From: Pseudomonadota bacterium
GTDB taxonomy: Bacteria; Pseudomonadota; Alphaproteobacteria; Sphingomonadales; Sphingomonadaceae
Assembly: GCA_023426225.1 (NCBI GenBank)
Contig: JAFABD010000130.1
Location: 1 to 14,481 of the forward strand
Length of the DNA: 14,481 bases
Direction of reading: 5' to 3'
The notes under the pieces are model-generated. The model searched no databases and was not told where the DNA came from. It worked only from the letters and a program-made list of their open reading frames with translations. Position 1 is the stretch's first letter; the number at the start of each line of letters is the position of its first letter. Of the stretch, positions 7,431 through 13,516 are shown in pieces. The position numbers and the translations under genes are program-made.

Positions 7431-7952
7431 ATGGACCTGCCGCACGATGCCGTCGTCCTCGTCGCCGACGGACGCAAATTGTTGTTCCTTCGCAACGAAG
7501 GCGATGCGCACTTTCCCAACCTGGTCGTCGAGCAGAAGCGTGTCGATCAGAACCCCAAGGATTCGGACCAGAAGACCGACGCCGCGGGGCGCAGCATGTC
7601 GGCATGGGGCGGCGGCGGCGCGTCGGGGCCGGGCGTGCGGTCGGGCTACAATGCGGGGCAGCCGACGGGCGGCGAGGGCGGTCAGTTCGCCCCGGCGCGC
7701 GGCACGATGGGCGAAACCGATTTCCACCAGCAGGAGGAGGATCGGTTTGCCGCCGAGGCGGCGGCGCTGCTCAATGCGCGGGCGCAGGCGGGTGAGTTCG
7801 AGACGCTGATCGTCGTCGCGCCGCCCAGGGCGCTGGGCGCGATGCGTCCGCATTACGACCAAGCGCTGCGCGAGCGGCTCGCCGGTGAGGTCGCCAAGGA
7901 CCTGACCGGTCATACCGTGCCGCAGATCGAGGCCGCGCTGACCGCGGCCTGA
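7431..7952 (+). CDS. Host attachment family protein
   Basis: A 173-residue cytoplasmic-looking protein of the family named 'protein required for attachment to host cells' (PF10116-like), after an Agrobacterium member. AAGGAG lies 7 nt before the ATG, a strong start signal. The N-terminus (VVLVADGRKLLFLRNEG) has the nucleotide- or RNA-like beta hairpin typical of the family. The middle is Gly-rich and variable. The C-terminus (LIVVAPPRALGAMRP, then AKDLTGHTVPQIEAAL) is the most conserved part and resembles release-factor-1-like domains of the baeRF superfamily. Biochemical function is not settled; no signal peptide or membrane segment is seen, so a direct adhesin role is unlikely. It is divergent from serS and convergent with the repeat surface protein 9 bp downstream. 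Confidence 0.85.
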   Translation: MDLPHDAVVLVADGRKLLFLRNEGDAHFPNLVVEQKRVDQNPKDSDQKTDAAGRSMSAWGGGGASGPGVRSGYNAGQPTGGEGGQFAPARGTMGETDFHQQEEDRFAAEAAALLNARAQAGEFETLIVVAPPRALGAMRPHYDQALRERLAGEVAKDLTGHTVPQIEAALTAA

Positions 7953-7968
7953 CCGCCGCGGTCAGGCC
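7946..7968. terminator. Perfect 10-bp hairpin at convergent junction, both stop codons in the stem
   Basis: GGCCTGACCG (7946-7955) pairs perfectly with CGGTCAGGCC (7959-7968) over a 3-nt loop. The left arm contains the TGA of the host-attachment gene and the right arm the TCA (TGA on the minus strand) of the repeat protein gene. A second, mutually exclusive pairing exists: CTGACCGCGG (7938-7947) with CCGCGGTCAG (7956-7965). No U-run follows on either strand, so a bidirectional terminator is likely but not proven. Confidence 0.55.
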
Positions 7969-9023
7969 TTGCGGGCGAAACGGCGGCGCAGCGCGAGCGC
8001 GCCGGCGGCGGCGCCGAACAGCAGCACCATCGGCGGTGCGGGAACCGGCGTGGGCGGCGTGCCCGAGGAACCGCTGCTCGTGCCCGAGCTGGTGCTCGTG
8101 CTGCCGCTGCTCGAGGTATGCCAGCCGCTCGACGTGCTCCAGCCGCTCGAGGTCGATGAGGAGGTCGACGACGAGGTCGAACTCGACGAGGTGATGCCGC
8201 TCGACGTCGAAGAGGAGGTCGAGGTGGAAACGCCGCTGGACGTCGACGAAGAGGTCGACGAGCTGATCCCGCTCGACGTCGAGCTGGACGAGCCGCCGGT
8301 CGAGGTCGACGTCGAAGATCCGCCGGTGGAGGTGGACGAGCCGCCCGTCGAGGTCGAGGTCGACGATCCGCCGGTCGATGTCGATGATCCCCCCGTCGAG
8401 GTGGACGAGCCCCCGGTGGACGAGGTGCTGCTGACATTGCCGCTCGAGGTCGAGGACCCTCCCGTCGAGGTCGATGAGCCGCCGGTCGACGAGGTGCTGC
8501 TCACCGTTCCGCTCGACGTTGACGACGTGCTGCTGACGCCGCCGGTCGACGACGACGTCGAGCCGCCGCTGGTGCTCGAACTGCTTGAAATCTCGATATT
8601 GATCCCGCTGCTCGCGCCCGAGCTGGAAAAACCGGAACTGCCGAAAAATCCGCCCGCGAAGAACCCGCCGACAAATCCGCCGCCGCCGCCCGATCCGCCG
8701 ATCACCGTCGTGCCGCCTGAACCGCCGCCGGTGGCCACCAGCGGCATTGCCGGGGCGGGGGGGACGGGAACGCCCTGCGGCGTCACGACGACGACTTCGG
8801 GGGGAACCGGCGTGGTCGTCGTGGTCGTGGTGGTCGTCCGCCGCACGAGCTTGGTCGCCGCCGGGCGCGCATATTTGCGGACCACGCGCTTCTTCGCGAC
8901 GACATAGTGCTTCACCACTTCCGGCTTCTGCACCCGCTCGGCCACATAGACGCCGCCGCCGCCAATCAGCGCGCCCCCGCAGGCGCAGGCGCAGAGTTTT
9001 GCCAAGGCCATCCGAACCGACAT
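7962..9023 (-). CDS. Ser/Thr/Gly-rich repeat surface protein with PEP-CTERM-like sorting signal
   Basis: About 353 residues from the ATG at 9023; in-frame ATGs at 9041 and 9011 are alternatives and none has a good ribosome site. Numbering is from 9041. There is a short N-terminal hydrophobic segment (about 11-33, Gly-rich, signal- or anchor-like), a basic stretch, nine threonines in a row (69-77), a Pro/Val segment, and a Gly/Phe patch. Then come ~190 residues made almost only of Ser, Thr and Gly (about 135-325), with a GGSSTST heptad and a 23-residue duplication. The tail TPVPAPPMVLLFGAAAGA followed by LALRRR has the Pro-rich motif, hydrophobic helix and basic end of a VPAP-variant PEP-CTERM signal, normally cut by an exosortase. 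A secreted, possibly glycosylated matrix or surface protein is inferred. No exosortase is in the window. The long opposite-strand open frame is an artefact of the repeats. Confidence 0.78.
   Translation of the reverse strand: MSVRMALAKLCACACGGALIGGGGVYVAERVQKPEVVKHYVVAKKRVVRKYARPAATKLVRRTTTTTTTTTPVPPEVVVVTPQGVPVPPAPAMPLVATGGGSGGTTVIGGSGGGGGFVGGFFAGGFFGSSGFSSSGASSGINIEISSSSSTSGGSTSSSTGGVSSTSSTSSGTVSSTSSTGGSSTSTGGSSTSSGNVSSTSSTGGSSTSTGGSSTSTGGSSTSTSTGGSSTSTGGSSTSTSTGGSSSSTSSGISSSTSSSTSSGVSTSTSSSTSSGITSSSSTSSSTSSSTSSGWSTSSGWHTSSSGSTSTSSGTSSGSSGTPPTPVPAPPMVLLFGAAAGALALRRRFARKA
8292..8504 (-). repeat. In-frame tandem repeat (21-nt unit, with a 69-nt higher-order duplication)
   Basis: The Ser/Thr/Gly coding stretch is built from degenerate copies of a 21-nt unit encoding GGSSTST-like heptads. 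On top of this, a 69-bp (23-residue) period is seen: GAGGTGCTGC occurs at 8422 and again at 8491, with similar flanks, matching SSGTVSSTSSTGG and SSGNVSSTSSTGG in the protein. The copies differ mostly at third positions, so the array is old or under protein-level selection rather than freshly expanded. Boundaries are approximate, since Ser/Thr-rich sequence continues on both sides. Confidence 0.7.
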
Positions 9024-9190
9024 ACTGCCCCACTCGATCATCGTCTGCGCCGTCCGCGCAACGCTCCTGCACCTTGCGGCGCCGGGATGCGTCCATGCCG
9101 AAAAGGGCAGAACAAAGGCTTAATCGCAAGTTCGATAGAGGGGATTAACCCCGTTTGCGCGGCCTTTTTCACGCGTTCGCGATGCGAAAC

Positions 9191-9198
9191 ATGGTTAA
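9191..9198 (-). promoter_or_regulatory. CtrA-like half-site (TTAACCAT on the minus strand)
   Basis: ATGGTTAA on the plus strand reads TTAACCAT on the minus strand, matching the known alphaproteobacterial CtrA half-site. It lies about 170 bp upstream of the repeat surface protein start and about 305 bp upstream of dksA. An 8-mer this short can occur by chance, though TTAA-containing words are rare in DNA this GC-rich. Confidence 0.25.
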
Positions 9199-9408
9199 CG
9201 TCCCGTTTGGGAACGCCTGGCGCCGATGCGCCGTTCGCGGCGGCGGGCTGCCGTTACGGCAACAGGTTCGTTTCGCGGCCAAGTCCGGGCGTGCAACGGA
9301 TGCGCCGGATGTTCGTTTGGCCCCTTGCTTTTGATCGTGAGAGTTCAGCTGCGGCTAATTTCCTCTCGTTTAAGGGGAATTACGCGCAGCAAAGATGCAG
9401 TAACGCGC

Positions 9409-9437
9409 TTGTTTAAGTGCCCGACGCTCAGTATAGC
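9409..9437 (+). promoter_or_regulatory. dksA: Candidate sigma-70-type promoter for dksA
   Basis: TTGTTT (9409-9414) and TATAGC (9432-9437) are 17 bp apart, a plausible -35/-10 pair in an AT-richer patch. They lie about 65 bp upstream of the dksA ATG, giving a leader of roughly 60 nt. Read by eye, without experimental support. Confidence 0.35.
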
Positions 9438-9503
9438 GCCACCGGGCAGAAGCAGGTCATCTGGCGGCTCCGGGCCATCGGGTGACCGGTGTGGAGTGTG
9501 GGG

Positions 9504-9971
9504 ATGGCGACTGTTTTGGATCAGATCGACGAACCGGGTAAAGTGACTCCGCCTCCGGCGAACGACGGTGCCGGAGGATATCGTCCGAGCGACGACGAAC
9601 CGTTCATGAACCCGCGGCAACTCGACTATTTCCGGGCGAAGCTGCTGGCGTGGAAGGATGCGATCTACCGCGAGGCGGCGGGAACGCTCAATCAGCTCCA
9701 GTCCGAACCGCTGCGCGAAGCGGACCTGACCGATCGCGCATCGAGCGAGACCGACTGGTCGATCGAGCTGCGCACGCGTGACCGTCAGCGCAAGCTAATC
9801 GCCAAGATCGACGCGGCGCTGCGCCGGATCGACGAAGGCGAATATGGCTATTGCGAGGTGACGGGCGAACCGATCTCGCTCGGGCGGCTCGAGGCGCGGC
9901 CGATCGCGACGATGACGGTCGAGGCGCAGGAGCGTCACGAACGGAACGAGAAGATTTCGCGCGACGAATAA
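9504..9971 (+). CDS. dksA: RNA polymerase-binding transcription factor DksA
   Basis: A 155-residue DksA/TraR family protein that enters the RNA polymerase secondary channel and acts with ppGpp in the stringent response. GGAG lies 7 nt before the ATG at 9504; an in-frame GTG at 9489 is less likely. The coiled coil runs from about residue 36 to 110, and its tip keeps the D-x-x-D-R-A signature (D74, D77), the residues needed for activity. The C-terminal finger is reduced: only C117 remains (YGYCEVTGEPIS), the partner being threonine, and the second Cys pair is gone (region ATMTVEAQERHERNEK). This zinc-less form is, to my knowledge, common in alphaproteobacterial DksA, so not a sign of decay. RLEARP before the helix is well conserved. 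A strong hairpin follows the stop. Confidence 0.95.
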   Translation: MATVLDQIDEPGKVTPPPANDGAGGYRPSDDEPFMNPRQLDYFRAKLLAWKDAIYREAAGTLNQLQSEPLREADLTDRASSETDWSIELRTRDRQRKLIAKIDAALRRIDEGEYGYCEVTGEPISLGRLEARPIATMTVEAQERHERNEKISRDE

Positions 9972-9987
9972 GCGGCTTGGCGTGTTT

Positions 9988-10012
9988 CCCGGGCACGGAT
10001 CGCGTGCCCGGG
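9988..10012 (+). terminator. dksA terminator hairpin
   Basis: CCCGGGCACG (9988-9997) pairs perfectly with CGTGCCCGGG (10003-10012) over a 5-nt loop, 16 bp after the dksA stop. It is followed by TTAACGCTTTGGTT, which is T-rich but not a clean U-run. The position and 10-bp GC stem make intrinsic termination likely. Confidence 0.75.
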
Positions 10013-10027
10013 TTAACGCTTTGGTTA
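10013..10027 (+). promoter_or_regulatory. CtrA-like box upstream of the PilZ gene
   Basis: TTAA-CGCTTTG-GTTA matches the CtrA consensus TTAA-N7-TTAA with one mismatch. It begins right after the dksA terminator stem and 53 bp before the PilZ gene start, where a promoter should be. It could equally be just the T-rich tail of the terminator; the two readings overlap. Confidence 0.25.
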
Positions 10028-10079
10028 GGGTGTCGGGCTATCGTTCGTCGGACTAGGTTTCACGCGTCCAGGCAGCCCG

Positions 10080-10460
10080 ATGGATCAGCTTTCCTCCGAC
10101 CAGACCAGCGCCCTTTCGGCCGAGGATTTTCGCGGCAAGCGCAGCTCCGTGCGCGATAGCCTGTTGCTGACCGCGCAGTTCCGGGTCGATGGCGAACCGT
10201 CGGGAGAGACGGTGCGCGTGCGCAACCTTTCCGCCGGCGGCCTGATGGCCGAACATCCCGCGCCGCTGATGATCCGGACCCCGGTCGAGGTCGAAGTGCG
10301 CGGTATCGGCTGGGTGAAGGGGCGAATCGCCTGGTGCGCGGAAGGTCGCGTCGGGGTTGCGTTCGACAGCCCGATCGACCCCAAGGCGGCGCGCAAGCCC
10401 GTAGGCAAGGGCACGACCACCCCCGTCTACGTCAAGCCGCCGATTCTCACGCGCCGGTAA
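10080..10460 (+). CDS. PilZ-domain protein, predicted cyclic-di-GMP receptor
   Basis: A 126-residue single-domain PilZ protein. The cyclic-di-GMP binding signature is complete: RxxxR at R21-R25 (RSSVR) and (D/N)xSxxG at N49-G54 (NLSAGG). The following beta strands (VEVEVRGIGWVKGRIAW, then GRVGVAFDSP) complete the barrel. No membrane segment or output domain is fused, so it presumably acts by binding a partner. Its C-terminal tail is basic and disordered-looking (KPVGKGTTTPVYVKPP). It stands alone after the dksA terminator; target process (motility, pili, polysaccharide) is unknown. No strong ribosome site precedes the ATG, so the start is moderately certain. Confidence 0.9.
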   Translation: MDQLSSDQTSALSAEDFRGKRSSVRDSLLLTAQFRVDGEPSGETVRVRNLSAGGLMAEHPAPLMIRTPVEVEVRGIGWVKGRIAWCAEGRVGVAFDSPIDPKAARKPVGKGTTTPVYVKPPILTRR

Positions 10461-10817
10461 CGGTGCGGCGGGGCAGGTAGGCCGACAATTCCGGTTGCGG
10501 CCGCCACGCATGGCGAAGGGCGGGCCGCCGCCGCCGGGTTCCCGAAGAGCTGATTCGCCCAATGTTCAGTGGGCAGCGGTCGCGATGAAGCGCGCTTGAC
10601 GCGGCTGCACGCTCGCAGCGTCCATTCTGCACGAACAGGCCGACCGCGACGCGATGCGCGTGCGGGGTGTTCCCGGGGCGAGCGTCCGGTTTCGTCGGCA
10701 CGCGTCGGCGGCAACTGCGGACATCGGAATGGACCGTGGGGCAGAAGCGGCCCGGGCACACGCCGCAGCGCGCGCCCGAACCATCAGATCAGTACCATTC
10801 TGGTGCCGATTACCGCC
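10461..10817. other. 357-bp gap between convergent genes, no gene recognised
   Basis: Lies between the PilZ gene and the DUF465 gene, which face each other. Open frames exist on the minus strand (for example 10447-10761 and 10566-10784) but their products are Arg/Ala-rich, lack family character and have no ribosome site, as expected of GC-rich noncoding DNA. The GC content stays high throughout. I see no tRNA, no clear terminator and no repeat copy elsewhere in the window. It is unusually long for a convergent junction here. Confidence 0.45.
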
Positions 10818-10970
10818 TTAACGGGCGAGCTCTTCCTTGACCCGCAGCTTTTCCTTCTTCAGCTGGGCGATCAGGATTTGATCCGGCATCGGCCGTTGCG
10901 ATTCGTTGGCGATTCGCGCGTCGAGCGAGGCGTGTTTTGCCGTAAGTGCCACAAAATGCCCGTTCTGCAT
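10818..10970 (-). CDS. DUF465 (YdcH-like) mini-protein
   Basis: A 50-residue protein, MQNGHFVALTAKHASLD to the C-terminal basic helix LIAQLKKEKLRVKEELAR. AGGAGG lies 8 nt before the ATG at 10970, which decides the start over an upstream in-frame ATG (11003). The pattern of a short alpha-helical hairpin with H-x-x-L-D and ending in QLKKEKLRLKDE is that of DUF465/YdcH; function of the family is unknown. It is divergent from a second DUF465 gene starting at 11141, and probably arose with it by ancient duplication, as such pairs are usual in alphaproteobacteria. Confidence 0.88.
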   Translation of the reverse strand: MQNGHFVALTAKHASLDARIANESQRPMPDQILIAQLKKEKLRVKEELAR

Positions 10971-11140
10971 GTTTGCGTCCTCCTGTGCTGAGTGGCCGGA
11001 CATCGAACTAGACCACGAATTGTCGTGCTTGTCGCCATCCGCAATTTGACGGATCGATGACGCGTCGAAAAGTCGCGACGATCGGTTGCCGCGTGCACGT
11101 CTCTCGTGCAGGTTGCGCGGGCACGATCGGGGGAAGCGGA

Positions 11141-11338
11141 ATGGACGAAGGCGAGATCCGCGGGCGGCTCGAGGCGTTGCGGGCCGAGCACCGCGACCTC
11201 GACGATGCGCTCGCCGCGCTGATCGTGCAGGGGCGCCCGGACCAGTTGCAGCTTGCCCGGCTGAAGAAGCGCAAGCTGAAGTTGCGCGACGAAATCAGCG
11301 CACTCGAAGACCAGTTGATCCCGGACATCATCGCCTGA
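11141..11338 (+). CDS. DUF465 (YdcH-like) mini-protein, second copy
   Basis: A 65-residue helical protein: a first helix with LEALRAEHRDLDDAL, a turn at GRPDQ, and a second helix with LARLKKRKLKLRDEISAL. The core aligns with the divergent neighbour at the motifs H-x-x-L-D and LKK-K-LKLRDE. The start is the ATG at 11141, preceded by a purine-rich GGGGGAAGCGGA; the open frame extends 28 codons upstream but that part does not match the family. It is 170 bp from the divergent DUF465 start and about 100 bp before the DUF1465 gene. Family function is unknown. Confidence 0.87.
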   Translation: MDEGEIRGRLEALRAEHRDLDDALAALIVQGRPDQLQLARLKKRKLKLRDEISALEDQLIPDIIA

Positions 11339-11372
11339 ACGCTGCGGGTGCCGCAATCGGCTCCCGACTTGG

Positions 11373-11378
11373 TACAAT
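11373..11378 (+). promoter_or_regulatory. Candidate -10 element upstream of the DUF1465 gene
   Basis: TACAAT, within CTTGGTACAATGCG, is a near-consensus -10 box in otherwise GC-rich DNA. No good -35 box is found 16-18 bp upstream. Transcription from it would start near 11385, just before the in-frame ATG at 11388 and about 50 nt before the ATG at 11436 that I prefer. Confidence 0.3.
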
Positions 11379-11435
11379 GCGTGGCCGATGTTAATCATTT
11401 TGTCGCAGCGGCGGCTGTGCGAACACCGTCGCGCG

Positions 11436-11897
11436 ATGCAATCCGTCCCACCCCCCGCCCGTATCCATCGACGGCTGGTCGACTCGCTCTATGTCGAGGC
11501 GATGCTGCTGGCCGACGACGCGCGCGCCTATTTCGACGGGGAGGGGCGCGAACAGCGCGATGCGCTCGACGCGGTGATGCGCGTTTCGTTTTCGTGCGAG
11601 GCGTTGAAGGTGACGACGCGGTTGATGCACGTCATCGCCTGGCTGCTCACGCAGCGCGCGGTCGACACGGGCGAGCTTGCCGCGCACGAGGCAGCGACGC
11701 CTGCGCGTCGGCTGGGGAGTGCGCCGCTGCCCGAGATGGCCGTACTCGCGGCGATGCCGGCTCGCGCGGTCGCGCTGGTCGAGGCGAGCCGTGCGCTCTA
11801 CGAACGCGTCGAGCGTCTGGACGCGGTCTTTGACGAACCGGCGCCGGCGTCGAGCCCCGCACATCGCATGATCAACCGGCTGCGCGGGGCGCTTTAG
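11436..11897 (+). CDS. DUF1465 family protein
   Basis: A 153-residue, mostly helical cytoplasmic protein of the alphaproteobacterial DUF1465 family. Recognisable core: RLVDSLYVEAMLLADDAR (near residue 12-29), then YFD, FSCEALKVTTRLMHVIAWLL and TQRAVDTGE. Function of the family is not established. The start is uncertain: the ATG at 11436 places the conserved RIHRRLVDSLY close to the N-terminus as I expect for the family, but neither it nor the in-frame ATG at 11388 has a ribosome site, and the latter could be read from a nearly leaderless transcript. The gene lies after a DUF465 gene on the same strand and is convergent with the flavoprotein gene, 28 bp away. Confidence 0.83.
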   Translation: MQSVPPPARIHRRLVDSLYVEAMLLADDARAYFDGEGREQRDALDAVMRVSFSCEALKVTTRLMHVIAWLLTQRAVDTGELAAHEAATPARRLGSAPLPEMAVLAAMPARAVALVEASRALYERVERLDAVFDEPAPASSPAHRMINRLRGAL

Positions 11898-11902
11898 CGC
11901 CG

Positions 11903-11915
11903 GCCCGTTTCGGGC
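11903..11915. terminator. Weak hairpin between DUF1465 and flavoprotein genes
   Basis: GCCCG-TTT-CGGGC forms a perfect 5-bp stem between the two convergent stop codons (TAG ending 11897, minus-strand TGA at 11928-11926). The stem is short and has no U-run, so it is at most a weak terminator. Confidence 0.25.
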
Positions 11916-11925
11916 GCGTTGGCGT

Positions 11926-12882
11926 TCAGGCGGTGGCGCCGCCGCACAGCGCCTGGCGGGCGGCAAGATACTCGCTGCGCAGCCGCTCGATCCGCTGGGC
12001 GGCGGGCTCGACGGCGTGAACCGCGCCGATGCCCTGGCCGGCGCCCCAGATGTCCTTCCACGCCTTTGCCCCGCCGAAGTTCATCGCGCTGGGATCGCTT
12101 TCGGGGAGATGATCGGGGTCCAGACCGGCCGCGACGATCGAACTGCGCAGATAGTTGCCGTGGACCCCGGTGAAGAGGTTCGAATAGACGATGTCGCTGG
12201 CGCCGCCGTCGACGATCGCCTGCTTATAGGCCTCGATCGCATTGGCCTCTTCGGTCGCGATGAAGGGGGAGCCGATATAGGCAAGGTCGGCGCCCATCGC
12301 CTGCGCCGCGAGGATCGAGCGGCCGTTGGCGATCGCGCCGGAAAGCGCGACCGGGCCGTCGAACCATTCGCGGACTTCCTGCACCAGCGCGAACGGACTC
12401 AGCCGTCCGGCATGGCCGCCGGCGCCCGTGGCGACGAGGATCAGCCCGTCGGCACCCTTTTCGACCGCCTTGTGCGCGAAGCGGTTGTCGATGACGTCGT
12501 GGAGCGTGATGCCGCCCCAACTGTGCACCGCATCGTTGACCTCGGGTCGCGCGCCGAGCGAGGTGATGACGATCGGCACCTTCCACTTGGCGCAGGTTTC
12601 GACATCCTGTTCGAGGCGGACGTTCGACTTGTGGACGATCTGGTTGACGGCGAACGGCGCGGCGGGCGTGTCGGGATGGTCGCGGTCCCAGGCCGCCAGT
12701 TCCTCGGTGATGCGGTGGAGCCACTCGTCGAGCAACCCTTGCGGCCGCGCGTTGAGCGCGGGAAAGGCGCCGACGATTCCCGCCTTGCACTGCGCGATCA
12801 CCAGATCGGGCACCGAGATGATGAACAGCGGCGACCCGATCACGGGAAGCCGGAGGCGATCGAACAGCGGAGGCAGGCTCAT
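11926..12882 (-). CDS. Nitronate monooxygenase-like flavoprotein (2-nitropropane dioxygenase family)
   Basis: A 318-residue TIM-barrel flavoprotein. It opens with LRLPVIGSPLFIISVPDLV, the usual family start, followed by AGIVGAFPALNARP. The FMN and active-site motifs are GAGGHAG (153-159) with H157, GAIANGR (182-188) and MGADLAYIGSPFIATEE (196-212). Family members oxidise alkyl nitronates with FMN and oxygen; many relatives have other substrates, so the substrate is not fixed by sequence. The open frame runs 23 codons upstream of the ATG at 12882, but that extension is not family-like. No strong ribosome site is visible. No pathway link to its neighbours is apparent. Confidence 0.9.
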   Translation of the reverse strand: MSLPPLFDRLRLPVIGSPLFIISVPDLVIAQCKAGIVGAFPALNARPQGLLDEWLHRITEELAAWDRDHPDTPAAPFAVNQIVHKSNVRLEQDVETCAKWKVPIVITSLGARPEVNDAVHSWGGITLHDVIDNRFAHKAVEKGADGLILVATGAGGHAGRLSPFALVQEVREWFDGPVALSGAIANGRSILAAQAMGADLAYIGSPFIATEEANAIEAYKQAIVDGGASDIVYSNLFTGVHGNYLRSSIVAAGLDPDHLPESDPSAMNFGGAKAWKDIWGAGQGIGAVHAVEPAAQRIERLRSEYLAARQALCGGATA

Positions 12883-12926
12883 GCGCCAAATCTTACCGCA
12901 GGCGACGGGGCTGTAAATCCCGGCGA

Positions 12927-12982
12927 GGCGGACGTTACGGCAGCGGCGCAAGCCAGGGCACCGGCCCGGGCCTGCGTCCGCC
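12927..12982 (-). terminator. Inverted repeat downstream of the gamma-carbonic-anhydrase gene
   Basis: GGCGGACG (12927-12934) and CGTCCGCC (12975-12982) are perfect inverted repeats 40 bp apart, beginning 5 bp after the stop of the carbonic-anhydrase-family gene. The loop contains the GC palindrome GCCCGGGC. This is a possible structured 3' end or terminator, with no U-run; low certainty. Confidence 0.25.
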
Positions 12983-12987
12983 GCGCG

Positions 12988-13512
12988 CTATCCGACTCGG
13001 GTCAGGCCGTCGGCATAATCGCGCTGTTTCGCTGCATAGAGTGCGGCCGATGCCTGCAACATCGCGATCGTCGCGGCATCGAGCGGGCGCACGGCGCGGG
13101 CCGGCGCGCCGACGATCAGATGACCGTCGGGAAACTGCTTGCCCTCGGTCACCAGTGCGCCGGCACCGACGAGGCAGTTGGCGCCGATCACGGCGCGATT
13201 GAGCACCGTCGCCCCCATGCCGATCAGCGTTCCGTCGCCGATCGTGCAGCCGTGAAGGATTGCGTGGTGCCCCACCGTCACCGCATCGCCGATCGCGAGC
13301 GGCGCGTCGGGATCCGAATGGAGCACCGATCCGTCCTGAATGTTGCTTCGCGCGCCGACCAGGATCGGCGTGTTGTCGGCGCGAATGACGGCGCCGAACC
13401 AGACGCTGGCGCCGGTGGCGAGGCGGACGTCGCCGATCAGGTCGGCGCTCGGCGCGACCCAGGCATCGTCGGCGATCTGGGGGGCGTGGCCCCCGAATTG
13501 ATAGAGCGGCAT
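12988..13512 (-). CDS. Gamma carbonic anhydrase family protein (YrdA-like)
   Basis: A 174-residue left-handed beta-helix protein. Hexapeptide-type turns run through most of it (IGDVRLATGASVWFGAVIR, AIGDAVTVGHH, and IGANCLVGAGALV). The three zinc ligands of the family are present: H65, H82 and H87 (LHSD, VGHH, LHGC). R44 and D46 (IRADN) and N57-Q59-D60 (NIQD) match the conserved gamma-class residues. The long acidic proton-shuttle loop of the archaeal Cam enzyme is absent, as in YrdA/PaaY-type proteins, whose carbonic anhydrase activity is often weak or unproven. The ATG at 13512 is 4 bp after the stop of the small membrane protein gene, so the two are probably co-translated. Confidence 0.92.
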   Translation of the reverse strand: MPLYQFGGHAPQIADDAWVAPSADLIGDVRLATGASVWFGAVIRADNTPILVGARSNIQDGSVLHSDPDAPLAIGDAVTVGHHAILHGCTIGDGTLIGMGATVLNRAVIGANCLVGAGALVTEGKQFPDGHLIVGAPARAVRPLDAATIAMLQASAALYAAKQRDYADGLTRVG

Positions 13513-13516
13513 GGCG

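Larger units (their letters stand above)
9024..9503. other. 480-bp intergenic region between the repeat protein gene and dksA
   Basis: Divergent upstream region with no credible coding frame: no open frame here has a family-like sequence or a ribosome site. It holds AT-richer patches (around 9115-9200 and 9350-9440), a small perfect hairpin TGCCG-TTA-CGGCA (9249-9261), a CtrA-like octamer at 9191-9198 and the candidate dksA promoter listed separately. It must contain the promoters for both flanking genes. A small RNA cannot be excluded, but I see no specific sign of one. Confidence 0.5.

Noticed and set aside
8069..8594. CRISPR-like or satellite array.
   Set aside because: Repeats are contiguous, degenerate, in frame with the protein and have no unique spacers.
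7969..8907. Long plus-strand open frame of 312 codons rich in VEVDEPP-like acidic repeats.
   Set aside because: It is antisense to the Ser/Thr/Gly repeat protein. Codon-periodic repeats keep the opposite frame open; the minus strand has the N-terminal hydrophobic segment and the sorting signal.
10447..10784. Minus-strand open frames in the gap after the PilZ gene.
   Set aside because: Overlapping frames with Arg/Ala/Ser-rich products, no ribosome site and no family character; typical of noncoding GC-rich DNA.
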